A stretch of 64,000 nt of DNA from Candidatus Tumulicola sp. (GTDB lineage Bacteria; Vulcanimicrobiota; Vulcanimicrobiia; Eremiobacterales; Eremiobacteraceae). The DNA is taken from positions 62,001 through 126,000 of the forward strand of contig DATNNM010000016.1 in NCBI GenBank assembly GCA_035601835.1, written 5' to 3'. The first letter of the stretch is position 1; the number at the start of each line of letters is the position of its first letter. Below are positions 42,004 to 50,073 of the stretch, piece after piece. The notes under the pieces are model-generated. The model ran no database searches. It had not been told where the DNA came from and saw nothing but the letters and a program-made list of their open reading frames with translations. A program made the position numbers and the translations under genes.

Positions 42004-43245
42004 ATGTCTCTCGCCGCATCGGATGTCAAGCTGGATCCTCAGGTTTTTCGTTTCTCGAAGCGCATGGCGGGGCTTAAGGCCAGCGCTATTCGCGAGATCC
42101 TCAAAGTCACCGAACTCCCTGACGTCATCTCCTTCGCCGGCGGCTTGCCGGCTCCCGAACTCTTCCCCGTGCGCGAGTTCGCCCAAGCCTGCCAAGAAGT
42201 GCTCGACCAAGAGGGCGCGGCGGCCTTACAGTACAGCATCACCGAGGGCTTTTACCCGCTGCGCCAATGGATCAGCGAATACTTGCTGCGGGTCAACAAC
42301 ATCAAGTGCACCCCCGAGCAAATCCTCATCATCAGCGGTTCGCAGCAGGGGCTCGATCTCATCGGCAAGGTGCTGCTCGATCCGGGCGATCATGTCGTCA
42401 TCGAGAATCCGGCCTACCTCGGCGCGATCCAAGCCTTCGACGCTTACGAGGCGCAATATCTCAACGTCGCCACCGACGACGACGGCATGCGCACGGACGA
42501 CCTCGTGCGCGTGCTGCGCGCCGCGAAGATCAAGCCGAAGCTGCTCTATCTGGTTCCGAATTTCGAGAATCCGACCGGCATCACGCTCTCGCTCGAGCGG
42601 CGCAAACAGCTCATCGCGATCTGCTCGGAGTACGGCGTGCCGATCTTCGAGGACGACCCGTACGGCCGCTTGCGCTATTCCGGCGACTCGTTGCCCTCGC
42701 TCATGGCGCTGGCGGCAGGCCGCAATTGCATCTATATGAGCACGGTCAGCAAGATCATCGCGCCGGGGATGCGCGTCGCCTGGCTCGTCATCCCGGAGCC
42801 GTCGCTGTATGAAAAGGTCGTGCCCGCCAAACAGGCCGCCGACCTGCATACCTCGAGCTTCACGCAGCGCGCCGTCTATGCGTACGCGCGCAAGCCGGGG
42901 CAGATCGAAGACCACATCAAGGAGATGTTGCCGGTCTACTCGCGCAGGCGCGACCTGATGCTGCAGACGCTGCAATCCTCCATGCCCGATGGCTGCTCGT
43001 GGACGCATCCGGATGGCGGCCTGTTCCTGTGGGCGCGCATGCCCGAGTCCGTGGACACGCAAGAGCTGCTCGTCGTCGCGGCCGCGAAAAAAGTCGCGTT
43101 CGTTCCAGGCGCACCGTTCTGGGTCAATCGCGACGTGCGCAACACCATGCGCTTGAATTTCAGCAACGCGTCTGAAGAGCACTTGATCGAGGGCATCAAT
43201 CGCCTCGGCGGGCTGGTGAAGGACTATCTCGCGAGTCGGCGTTAA
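42004..43245 (+). CDS. Class I/II aminotransferase (2-aminoadipate/LysN-like)
   Basis: A 413-residue PLP enzyme from ATG 42004 (MSLAASDVKLD) with GGGGAGG about 6 nt upstream. VISFAGGLPAPELFP, the PLP-binding QQGLDL region, NPTGITLS and STVSKIIAPGMRVAW (PLP lysine) with RLNFSNAS at the C-terminus match multisubstrate LysN/AAT-like transaminases. It could act in lysine, leucine or aromatic amino-acid metabolism. Immediately after its TAA an ATG (TAAATG) begins, which may be the original start of the LptD-like gene. Confidence 0.9.
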   Translation: MSLAASDVKLDPQVFRFSKRMAGLKASAIREILKVTELPDVISFAGGLPAPELFPVREFAQACQEVLDQEGAAALQYSITEGFYPLRQWISEYLLRVNNIKCTPEQILIISGSQQGLDLIGKVLLDPGDHVVIENPAYLGAIQAFDAYEAQYLNVATDDDGMRTDDLVRVLRAAKIKPKLLYLVPNFENPTGITLSLERRKQLIAICSEYGVPIFEDDPYGRLRYSGDSLPSLMALAAGRNCIYMSTVSKIIAPGMRVAWLVIPEPSLYEKVVPAKQAADLHTSSFTQRAVYAYARKPGQIEDHIKEMLPVYSRRRDLMLQTLQSSMPDGCSWTHPDGGLFLWARMPESVDTQELLVVAAAKKVAFVPGAPFWVNRDVRNTMRLNFSNASEEHLIEGINRLGGLVKDYLASRR

Positions 43246-43288
43246 ATGGGCGCGTAGTCTTTCGGGAGCGGTCGCATCCGCGATCGTC

Positions 43289-44821
43289 GTGCTCGCGGCG
43301 TCGCCCGGCGCCGCCCATACCGTTCGCACTGCCGTGACCTTGAACGGCGATTCCGTCGACCTTTACGCCGGTCACCTCACGCTTGCCGCCGAGGGCCACG
43401 CCTACCTCGATGACGACACGCTGCACGTGTGGGCCGATCGCATCGTCCTGGACCTGCGCAACGATCACTACGTCGCCATCGGCAACGTCAAAGTGCGCGG
43501 GCGGCAAGATTTCAGCGGCGATGTCCTCGGCGTCGACATCGACTCGCGCACCGGCGTGCTGGTCGGGGTCGATCCTGAGCCGACGATCCGCTCCATCGCG
43601 GGCGGCGACATCGGCGCGCAGACAGCGCCTGCGAGCACCGTAAGCGAACCGCTCGCGCTGCCTGACCTCGGCGGCGAAGCGCCTTACGTCGTCGCGACGC
43701 ACGCAGTCGCGCATCTCGGCGGCGACGTGCGCCTGACCAACGCGCGCGTGCTGGTGCCGAGCGCGCGGGCGGTGTTCTTGCCTTCGTACGTGTACACGTA
43801 CTCGTCGGATCCCGGCTACGTCGTCAGCAACGTGGCCGGTTCCGGCGAAGACGTGCCGATCTTCATCGGGAGCACGCGGGATTCGATCCTCGGTCTGCAC
43901 TTCATGTACAATCCGGTGACGAAGGTGGGCATCGGGATCGACGAACACATCATCTCAGGCCGCAAAGGCTACAGCTTGATCTCCGCGGCGCCGCTCATCG
44001 GCCCGACGCACACGATCAACTATACCTGGCAAGAACAGGTCAATGACCACACGTCTTCGACCTTCACTTCGTCGACCTTCACCTCGTTCGGCACGGTCAA
44101 CAACTATGACTTGCGCGACTCCGTCCATCGCTCGTATTTCGAACTCTCCGCGACGGGCGAGCCGCAGTTCTTGGCCGGCAGGTTCGCGTGGCAGGGATTC
44201 GACGAAGCCGCCGGATCTCGCGGGCTGCTGTCCGACCTTCGCTTCCACCTGCGCACGGAGTACGGCATCGACCACACGTCACCGCAAGCGCCATTCGCAC
44301 CGTTCCCGCCCAGCGCCGTCATACCGCAGACCGTGTCGCATGTCGGCGCCGAGCTCTACGCGGCAGCGGTACCATGGCAGATCGGCTCGCGTTCGACGCT
44401 CAATCTTTCCGCAGACGTGCGCGGCACGCGCGACACGCTGCCGCACGAACAGATCATCGAGACCTTCAGCGCCAGCCTCACGCGGCATTGGAACCGATAT
44501 GTCACCACGAGCCTCTCCGACAGTGTGCTCCCCATCCGCGACTTCTATCCATCGCAGACCACCACGTTTGTCACCAACACCGCGGTGCAGTCGCTCGGCG
44601 TCAACTATTCCAATGCCAATGCTTTCTCGCTCTTCGTCGTGCTGTCGCATGCCACCGGTTCCACGACCGCGCCATCCACGCTGATCATCCAGCCGTGGTT
44701 CGCGAGCGCCGACGTGCGCTTCCGCCTCACGCCCTCGCTCGCGCTGGAGCTGAGCAGGTCCTACTCGTTCGGATTCGAAGGCCAACGCTTTGGATCGCTC
44801 GGCTTCCAGATTTTCCCGTAA
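43289..44821 (+). CDS. LptD/OstA-like outer-membrane LPS-assembly protein, N-terminus frameshifted
   Basis: A 510-residue protein as read from GTG 43289. An OstA/LptA-type beta-jellyroll (about residues 10-90; TAVTLNGDSVDLYAG, LTLAAEGHAYLDD) is followed by a long beta-strand barrel ending SLGFQIFP, with the C-terminal Phe-x-x-Pro common in outer-membrane proteins. In the same frame, sequence upstream of the GTG reads as a signal peptide (ARSLSGAVASAIVVLAASPGAAH) but has no start codon. The nearby ATG at 43246 is one base out of frame and hits a TAG after three codons. One base removed near 43253 would join them. Confidence 0.78.
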   Translation: MLAASPGAAHTVRTAVTLNGDSVDLYAGHLTLAAEGHAYLDDDTLHVWADRIVLDLRNDHYVAIGNVKVRGRQDFSGDVLGVDIDSRTGVLVGVDPEPTIRSIAGGDIGAQTAPASTVSEPLALPDLGGEAPYVVATHAVAHLGGDVRLTNARVLVPSARAVFLPSYVYTYSSDPGYVVSNVAGSGEDVPIFIGSTRDSILGLHFMYNPVTKVGIGIDEHIISGRKGYSLISAAPLIGPTHTINYTWQEQVNDHTSSTFTSSTFTSFGTVNNYDLRDSVHRSYFELSATGEPQFLAGRFAWQGFDEAAGSRGLLSDLRFHLRTEYGIDHTSPQAPFAPFPPSAVIPQTVSHVGAELYAAAVPWQIGSRSTLNLSADVRGTRDTLPHEQIIETFSASLTRHWNRYVTTSLSDSVLPIRDFYPSQTTTFVTNTAVQSLGVNYSNANAFSLFVVLSHATGSTTAPSTLIIQPWFASADVRFRLTPSLALELSRSYSFGFEGQRFGSLGFQIFP

Positions 44822-44852
44822 CGGCGTAATGAGAAAAATGTAGTGTTCCTAA

Positions 44853-44877
44853 TGTAGTGCCGGGGCTTTAGCCCCGG
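44853..44877 (+). repeat. REP copy between the LptD-like gene and the epimerase
   Basis: TGTAGTG-CCGGGGCTTTAGCCCCGG in the forward orientation. A bare TGTAGTG (44839-44845) just upstream is a tail-only remnant. The REP ends 21 bp before the epimerase ATG. Confidence 0.93.
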
Positions 44878-44897
44878 AAAACTCTGATGGAGACTTG

Positions 44898-45977
44898 ATG
44901 AAAATCTTGGTGACCGGCGGCGGCGGCTACATCGGCGCGGTGCTGTGCGACCGCTTATTGCAGGCCGGCCACCACGTGCGGGTGCTGGATCGCCTCTATT
45001 GGGGGTGCGAGCCGCTTGCCAAAGTGCTCGATCGGATCGAGCTGGTCCAAGGCGACGTGCGCGCCTTTGACGCGAGCGTGCTCGACGGCGTCGACGGCGT
45101 GGCGCATCTCGCGGGTCTCTCGAATGATCCGACCGCGGAATACAACCCCGAGGCGAACTGGGAGATGAACGCTACCGCGACCGAGGCGCTCGCGGCTGCG
45201 TGCAAGGCCCGCGGTGTGAAGCGCTTCACGTTCGGCTCGAGCGCTTCCATCTACGACGGCCTTGGGGACGGTCCGTTCGACGAGGATTCGGAGGTATCGC
45301 CGCGTGGCGCGTACTCGCGCTCGAAGTTCGCCGCCGAGCGTTCACTGCTCGCGCTCGCCGGGAAAGACTTCTCTCCCGTCATCTTGCGCCAGGGCACCGT
45401 CTACGGTCACAGCCCGCGCATGCGTCTTGACCTGGTGGTCAACACGTTCATCAAAGACGCGCTGCTGCGCGGCACGCTCTTCCTGCACGGCGGCGGTTGG
45501 ATGTGGCGCCCCTTGGTCGACGTCAGCGACGTCGCCGAAGTGCATCTGCGCTGCTTGGAACTGGAACCGGGTGAGATCGGCGGCGAGATCTTCAACGTGG
45601 TGCACGATAACTTTCAGATCCGCCAGCTTGCCATGCTCGTATCGGGCTCGCTCTCGATGCACCAACGTCATGTGACGCTCGAAGATGCGCCGCTGCCGGC
45701 GATCAATCGCAACTATCGCTGCACGAATCGCAAGCTCGAAAAGCGCATCGGCTTCACGCCGCGCGTGACCGTGCTCGAATCCATCGAACGCATGCTGAGC
45801 TTCTTGCCCATCGACGATCCTATCGAACTCGCGCATCCGCGCTATTACAACATCAAATGGATGACGTTGCTGGAAGACGTGACTGCATCGCAGCGGCCGT
45901 TCAGCTCGGTCTGGAGCCTCGACGCCGCAGCGCTTGGGGTCGATTCACAGACCGTGTCGTCCCGGCATACGGTATAA
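44898..45977 (+). CDS. NAD-dependent sugar-nucleotide epimerase/dehydratase
   Basis: A 359-residue extended SDR from ATG 44898; GGAG is 5 nt upstream. ILVTGGGGYIGAVLCDRL is the NAD loop; SSASIYDGL and AYSRSKFAAE give the catalytic Ser, Tyr and Lys. RQGTVYGHSPRMRLDLVVN and a C-terminal region of about 100 residues support the sugar-nucleotide group. It could be a 4-epimerase or a reductase; the substrate is not resolved. Its stop is followed directly by the AT-rich promoter region of the HTH/nucleotidyltransferase cassette. Confidence 0.88.
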   Translation: MKILVTGGGGYIGAVLCDRLLQAGHHVRVLDRLYWGCEPLAKVLDRIELVQGDVRAFDASVLDGVDGVAHLAGLSNDPTAEYNPEANWEMNATATEALAAACKARGVKRFTFGSSASIYDGLGDGPFDEDSEVSPRGAYSRSKFAAERSLLALAGKDFSPVILRQGTVYGHSPRMRLDLVVNTFIKDALLRGTLFLHGGGWMWRPLVDVSDVAEVHLRCLELEPGEIGGEIFNVVHDNFQIRQLAMLVSGSLSMHQRHVTLEDAPLPAINRNYRCTNRKLEKRIGFTPRVTVLESIERMLSFLPIDDPIELAHPRYYNIKWMTLLEDVTASQRPFSSVWSLDAAALGVDSQTVSSRHTV

Positions 45978-46050
45978 TACCAACATTAGTTGCTATACCA
46001 TACAATGCCCATAGTATAACTCTGCAACATAGCTTATAATAACAACTGCC
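45970..46050 (+). promoter_or_regulatory. AT-rich promoter/operator of the HTH-nucleotidyltransferase cassette
   Basis: Much AT-richer than either side. It contains the palindrome GGTATAATACC (45970-45980) and a perfect TATAAT (46035-46040). A near-symmetric element also occurs, with AGTTGCTATAC on the left and AGTATAACT on the right of a spacer. The TATAAT ends 10 nt before the HTH ATG, so the transcript would be nearly leaderless. The palindromes are good operator candidates for the encoded HTH protein. Confidence 0.5.
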
Positions 46051-46440
46051 ATGTCATTGAATCTTGCGCCATCCATTTTCGGCTCACCCCTTCGAACGCG
46101 GATTCTTGTGCTGACCGCGCTGCTCAACGAGACCTACCCAAGTGAACTTGCGAGGCTCGTGAAAGCCTCCCCCTACTCGGTCGGGCTGGCGGTCGATCGT
46201 TTAGAACGCGAGCGCTTGGTGGCCACGCGTCGTTGGGGAAATGAGCGCCGCGTTACCCTGAACCCCACAACGGCTTACGGTCGCGAACTGCGCGCCCTTT
46301 TATTGCGGCTCGCCGAAACCATGCCCGAATATGAAGAGTCCATCAGGTCAATGCGCAAACGGCCTCGTCGCCGCGGAAAGCCGATGGAACCTGCAGACAT
46401 CGAAGACACAGCACGTGCGCGGAAGCTGGCAACCCGGTAA
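46051..46440 (+). CDS. Small winged-helix DNA-binding protein
   Basis: A 129-residue protein. A winged helix-turn-helix covers about residues 18-75 (LTALLNETYPSELARLVKASPYSVGLAVDRLERERLVATRRWGNERRVTL in outline), like MarR/ArsR-type or AbiEi-like regulators. The C-terminus is basic, with RKRPRRRGKP. No ribosome site is visible, consistent with a leaderless message from the TATAAT 10 nt upstream. It is 3 nt before the nucleotidyltransferase-like gene, in the same direction. It probably autoregulates the pair; an antitoxin role is inference. Base composition is more AT-rich than that of flanking genes. Confidence 0.75.
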   Translation: MSLNLAPSIFGSPLRTRILVLTALLNETYPSELARLVKASPYSVGLAVDRLERERLVATRRWGNERRVTLNPTTAYGRELRALLLRLAETMPEYEESIRSMRKRPRRRGKPMEPADIEDTARARKLATR

Positions 46441-46443
46441 GCG

Positions 46444-46998
46444 ATGATCGGGCGAGACTCGACACTGGTGGACGTGTGCTTTGCCATCTGCACCGAGTTA
46501 GGCGCACGAGCCTTAAAGGTGGTTCTGACCGGCGGCAGCGCAGCGACGTTTTACGCACCACAATCGTATCAATCCTACGACGCGGACTTCGTGGCGGTTT
46601 TTGCCGTCGATGAGGAGAGCCAGCGCCAACTGGTTGCCGCCATGAGCGATCTTGGCTACGACTTGGACGGCCGGAGAATATTTCAAAATCGAAACGGCAA
46701 TCCGTTCGCCGTTGAATTTCCAAAGGGCCCTTTGGCGGTTGGCGGAGATTACATCCAGCGTTACGACACGGTCCGTCGCGGCGAGGAAATGCTCAATGTC
46801 ATCACGGCGACCGATAGTGTGCGCGACCGACTTGCCGCCTATTATTCTTGGGATGACCGTTCTTCTTTGCAAACGGCCGTGAGCGTGTGCCTGGCGGTGC
46901 CCGAAAAGGTCGACCTGACAAACGTGGAAGGTTGGAGCAGGCGAGAAGGGCAGCTTGATAAGCATGCCGAGTTTGTGCGGCTTTTGTCCCCGCGTTAG
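46444..46998 (+). CDS. Nucleotidyltransferase-fold protein
   Basis: A 184-residue protein. VVLTGGSAATFYAPQSYQSYDADFVAVF in outline gives the GGS-then-D-x-D pattern of the pol-beta-like nucleotidyltransferase superfamily, with YDADF supplying two acidic residues. It resembles AbiEii/DUF6036-like and MNT-like proteins, which pair with a DNA-binding partner in toxin-antitoxin or phage-defence modules. The third acidic position cannot be fixed by eye. No strong ribosome site precedes it; coupling to the HTH gene 3 nt upstream is likely. The substrate (tRNA, protein or DNA) is unknown. Confidence 0.7.
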   Translation: MIGRDSTLVDVCFAICTELGARALKVVLTGGSAATFYAPQSYQSYDADFVAVFAVDEESQRQLVAAMSDLGYDLDGRRIFQNRNGNPFAVEFPKGPLAVGGDYIQRYDTVRRGEEMLNVITATDSVRDRLAAYYSWDDRSSLQTAVSVCLAVPEKVDLTNVEGWSRREGQLDKHAEFVRLLSPR

Positions 46999-47007
46999 GA
47001 GACCAAG

Positions 47008-47529
47008 ATGAAAAAAGTTCTGATCTCACTGTTATTGCCTGCGCTCGGATTCGTCCTGTCGTTCGGCGGATCGTCGCGACCTGCCGGCGCCGCGGTGCAA
47101 TACCGGGAGTCGGATTTCAATTTTGTCAGGATAGAGATGCAAGGCGAGTCCAACGACGACAAGCACAAAGGCGTGCTCGAAATCCCGTCGGTTGCCCTGC
47201 CCGCGCCGGCGGGCGGCAAACAGACGAAGACCTTTCAGGACGTCAAATGCAGCGACATCGTCGTCTCGGTCGCGATGACCGACGGATCCGTACTGCCCGC
47301 GAAGTACGATCCGGACGCGCGCGGCGGCTGCCGCTATTCGTTTCTGCTCGCCCGCCAAGCGCCCGGTCGCGTGAAGGTGCGATTCCCGTGGTTGCCCGGC
47401 CGCGGTGACTGGAGCGTGGACTCGCCGCCGCTAACGCTGCTCCCGCACGGCACGGTCGACGGCTCGATCACCGCGAGCCAGGGAAATTTGACCTTCAAGT
47501 GGAGTCAAGTGGCAGGACCGTTGACTTAA
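47008..47529 (+). CDS. Secreted hypothetical protein
   Basis: A 173-residue protein with a signal peptide (about residues 1-28, ending PAGAAV) and a mature beta-rich domain of about 145 residues. Two cysteines (in VKCSDIV and GGCRYSF) could form a disulfide. TAGGAG about 7 nt upstream of the ATG supports the start. I recognise no family. Its stop overlaps the convergent DUF5069 stop within TTAA. It is separate from the HTH/nucleotidyltransferase cassette, having a normal composition and its own ribosome site. Confidence 0.7.
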   Translation: MKKVLISLLLPALGFVLSFGGSSRPAGAAVQYRESDFNFVRIEMQGESNDDKHKGVLEIPSVALPAPAGGKQTKTFQDVKCSDIVVSVAMTDGSVLPAKYDPDARGGCRYSFLLARQAPGRVKVRFPWLPGRGDWSVDSPPLTLLPHGTVDGSITASQGNLTFKWSQVAGPLT

Positions 47530-47960
47530 GGGGCGCGTCTGAAGGTCCGGACCAAGGCGGATGTCGGCCATTCGAGCGCGCGGATGAGCAGGAGCCCGGC
47601 GCGGTTCATGAGGTTCGGCTTGACGTAGCCTTCGTCTAAGTCCCATATCGGGATAAACCAGCGGAACGTTCGAGGAAATCGCTCCGACCAGCGCTGCATC
47701 CGCGCTTGGTCAAAGCCGCGCTGCCGCAGAGCGGCGAGCACGGCGGCATCGTCCGCCGAGGCTTTGACGATCGTCTCGAACTCGGCCGTCGTGACGTTCA
47801 AGCGCTTCATCAAGCTCGCGTCGACCGGCGAGTGGCCGAGCAGGTAGATCCCAAGCTGTCCTTGTTGTTGCATCCGAGCTTTGTCGATCATGCGCGGCAG
47901 CCACACGATCCCGTCGACTGCCTCGCTCCAGCGGCGCGGACAGTGTGCGGCTACGCTCAC
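47526..47960 (-). CDS. DUF5069 family protein
   Basis: About 144 residues from GTG 47960 (VSVAAHCPRRWSEAVDGI), whose GTGA overlaps the rmlD stop. VWLPRMIDKARMQQQGQLGIYLLGHSPVDASLMKRLNV in outline matches DUF5069, a small uncharacterised family. No catalytic motif is known. The open frame upstream of the GTG is a shadow of rmlD. It is the last gene of murJ-punA-deoA-rmlD-DUF5069; its role with those genes is unknown. Confidence 0.75.
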   Translation of the reverse strand: MSVAAHCPRRWSEAVDGIVWLPRMIDKARMQQQGQLGIYLLGHSPVDASLMKRLNVTTAEFETIVKASADDAAVLAALRQRGFDQARMQRWSERFPRTFRWFIPIWDLDEGYVKPNLMNRAGLLLIRALEWPTSALVRTFRRAP

Positions 47961-48826
47961 GCGATGTGTCCTTTCGCAAGCAGGTAGTCGTGCAGGCCGG
48001 CGCGCCACGGGCGCGCTGCAAGTCCCAGCGCGGCGAGTTTTTCGCTCGCGAGAACCGAGTAGGCCGGCCGCGGCGAGCGCGCCACGTGCTCCGCGCTCTT
48101 CACCGGGGTCGCGCGAAGCGACGAACCGCTCTCTTCGAAAATGGCATCCGCGAACTCCAGCCACGAGCACCCGCCTTCGTTCGCCAGGTGATACGTACCG
48201 GGCGCTGCGCGCAGTTCGATGAGCTCCACCAGCAGGCGGGCCGCGTCACGCGCGCTGGTCGGAGACATCACGATGTCGGAGACGACTCGTGGCCGCTTGC
48301 CTTCGCGCGCGAGTCGCAGCATCGTCTCCACAAAGTTGCCGCCTTTGCCGCTGCTCCCGGCCACGCCGAACACACTTGAGAGGCGCGCCACATAGTGAAG
48401 CGGGTTGGTCGCGGCGACCAGCGCTTCCCCCGCCGCCTTGGTGGCGCCATACACGCCAAGCGGGCGAGGCGCATCGCTTTCGACGTATGGCGTGCTCTTG
48501 ACGCCCTCGAACACGAAATCGGTGCTGATGTAGGCGATCGCGGCACCGCGCTCGCGCGCCGCGTTCGCGCATGCGAACGCGCCCGACGCGTTGACGCGCA
48601 CCGCGAGATCAGGGTGGTGCTCGCACTCGTCGGTGCGATGGAATGCGGCGGTATTCACGACGACGTCGCCTTCGCTCAGGCTCGCAAACGCACGCGCGAG
48701 GCTCTTCGGATCCGTGACGTCGCAGTCCGCGCGCGTGAGCGCGAGCACCGTCATGCGCGCGTCCTTTGCTGCGCCGACGATCTCGCTGCCGACCTGACCG
48801 TTGGCACCGATGACGGCGATCTTCAT
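47957..48826 (-). CDS. rmlD: dTDP-4-dehydrorhamnose reductase-like SDR
   Basis: A 289-residue reductase: KIAVIGANGQVGSEIV is the NAD(P) loop, VNTAAFHRTDECEHHPDLAVRVNA and YISTDFVFEG are RmlD motifs, and YGATKAAGE holds the catalytic Tyr and Lys. It would make dTDP-L-rhamnose, but no rmlA-C is adjacent, so it may act on another sugar nucleotide. Its start overlaps the pyrimidine phosphorylase stop by 4 nt. Confidence 0.85.
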   Translation of the reverse strand: MKIAVIGANGQVGSEIVGAAKDARMTVLALTRADCDVTDPKSLARAFASLSEGDVVVNTAAFHRTDECEHHPDLAVRVNASGAFACANAARERGAAIAYISTDFVFEGVKSTPYVESDAPRPLGVYGATKAAGEALVAATNPLHYVARLSSVFGVAGSSGKGGNFVETMLRLAREGKRPRVVSDIVMSPTSARDAARLLVELIELRAAPGTYHLANEGGCSWLEFADAIFEESGSSLRATPVKSAEHVARSPRPAYSVLASEKLAALGLAARPWRAGLHDYLLAKGHIA

Positions 48827-50073
48827 GACAATGCCCGAACCAGCTGCCGCGATGCCGGCGGATCGTCGCCGAGCGTCAGCGACGCCGCGAGCCGCTCGAG
48901 ATCGAGAAGAGCCGCTCCGGTTTCGAAGACGTCGATGACCGGCTCGCCGCGCTCGACCTTGTCACCCGGCCGCTTGCGCAATCGCAATCCGGTACGGCGC
49001 GCCTGTTCGATGGGCAAGCCTGCCTTGCCCGCCGCGACGAGCTCGCCCAGCGTTCGCGGGTCAATGCTTCGGACGTAGCCGCTGCTCGGCGCCGCGATGA
49101 AGCGCGCCGGCTTGAAGGCGCGGTCGAACTCGTCCAGACGTCCGCCCTGCGCCGCCGCCATCTCGGCGAACTTCCGAAGGCCGGAGACCGGGGCTAAAGC
49201 CCCGGCACTACATCCGGCACATTCGAGCATCGCGGCGGCGATCGCGTGCGCCACCGAGCGCAAACGCGGTGACCCGCCGCCGCTCAAAGCCGCAAGGGCT
49301 TCGTCAAGCTCCAGCGCATCGCCGACGGAGTCCGCAAGCGGCTCGTTCATGTCGGTCAAGACCACGCGCACGCGCTTGCCCAAGCGCTCGCCGACGTCGC
49401 GCATGACGCGGCCCAGCTCCTCCGCCTCCGCGGGCGTCTTCATGAACGCTCCAGCGCCGTGCTTCACGTCGAGCACGATGGCAGGCGCCCCGCCCGCGAT
49501 CTTCTTGGAGAGGATGGACGCGGCGATGAGCGGCACGCTCGCGATCGTCGCGGTGCGGTCGCGCAAGGCGTAGAACTTCTTGTCGGCCGGCGCGAGCGAG
49601 GCCGTGGCAGCCGCCACGGCGCAACCGACGCGCAGCACCTGTGACTTGAACTCCTCCAAGCCCAGGTCGACGCGCAATCCGGGAATGCACTCAAGTTTGT
49701 CGAGCGTGCCGCCGGTGTGGCCAAGCGCTCGGCCGGACAATTTCGCGACCTTCGCGCCCGCCTCGGCTGCCAGCGGCACCGCGACCAGCGTCACGGCGTC
49801 ACCGACACCGCCCGTCGAATGCTTGTCCACCACGGATGCGGCGCCCCACACAAGCGTATCGCCCGATGCCGCCATTGAGGCGGTGAGGTGCGCCGTCTCC
49901 GCAAGCGTCATGCCGGTCATGCAGACCGCCATCAACCAGGCGGCGACAGGAGCGTCATCGATCTCGCCGCGGGTGAAAGCGGAGACCAACGCTTCGATCT
50001 CCTCACGCGAGTGCTCTAGGCCCGCCCGTTTTTTTTCGATGAGCGAGCGCATAGCGGCCGCGGAGAGCGTCAC
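48823..50073 (-). CDS. deoA: Pyrimidine-nucleoside (thymidine) phosphorylase with in-frame REP
   Basis: A 416-residue enzyme that splits thymidine/uridine with phosphate to base and (deoxy)ribose-1-phosphate. SVVDKHSTGGVGDAVTL, KLSGRALGHTGGTLDKLE and DVKHGAGAFMKT are the family's signature motifs. Between AAAMLECAG and LRKFAEMAAAQGG, residues [11 protein letters not shown] are encoded by a REP (49188-49212); known homologues have about 25 variable residues here, so the repeat replaced part of a surface segment rather than the active site. The frame is intact. It overlaps its neighbours punA and rmlD by 4 nt at each end. Confidence 0.92.
   Translation of the reverse strand: MTLSAAAMRSLIEKKRAGLEHSREEIEALVSAFTRGEIDDAPVAAWLMAVCMTGMTLAETAHLTASMAASGDTLVWGAASVVDKHSTGGVGDAVTLVAVPLAAEAGAKVAKLSGRALGHTGGTLDKLECIPGLRVDLGLEEFKSQVLRVGCAVAAATASLAPADKKFYALRDRTATIASVPLIAASILSKKIAGGAPAIVLDVKHGAGAFMKTPAEAEELGRVMRDVGERLGKRVRVVLTDMNEPLADSVGDALELDEALAALSGGGSPRLRSVAHAIAAAMLECAGCSAGALAPVSGLRKFAEMAAAQGGRLDEFDRAFKPARFIAAPSSGYVRSIDPRTLGELVAAGKAGLPIEQARRTGLRLRKRPGDKVERGEPVIDVFETGAALLDLERLAASLTLGDDPPASRQLVRALS
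49188..49212 (-). repeat. REP copy inside the pyrimidine phosphorylase gene, in frame
   Basis: CCGGGGCTAAAGCCCCGG with the CACTACA tail, unaltered, within coding sequence. The complete palindrome plus tail reads CSAGALAPV with no stop, because this reading frame is one of those open through the element. Confidence 0.95.

Noticed and set aside
46434-46450. Separate ribosome site for the nucleotidyltransferase
   Set aside because: No AGGAGG-like sequence is present between the two genes; coupling to the upstream stop is the simpler reading.
11571-49212. CRISPR array from the recurring palindromes
   Set aside because: Copies are dispersed, palindromic, carry asymmetric tails and lack regular spacers; no cas gene is present. 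They fit REPs.
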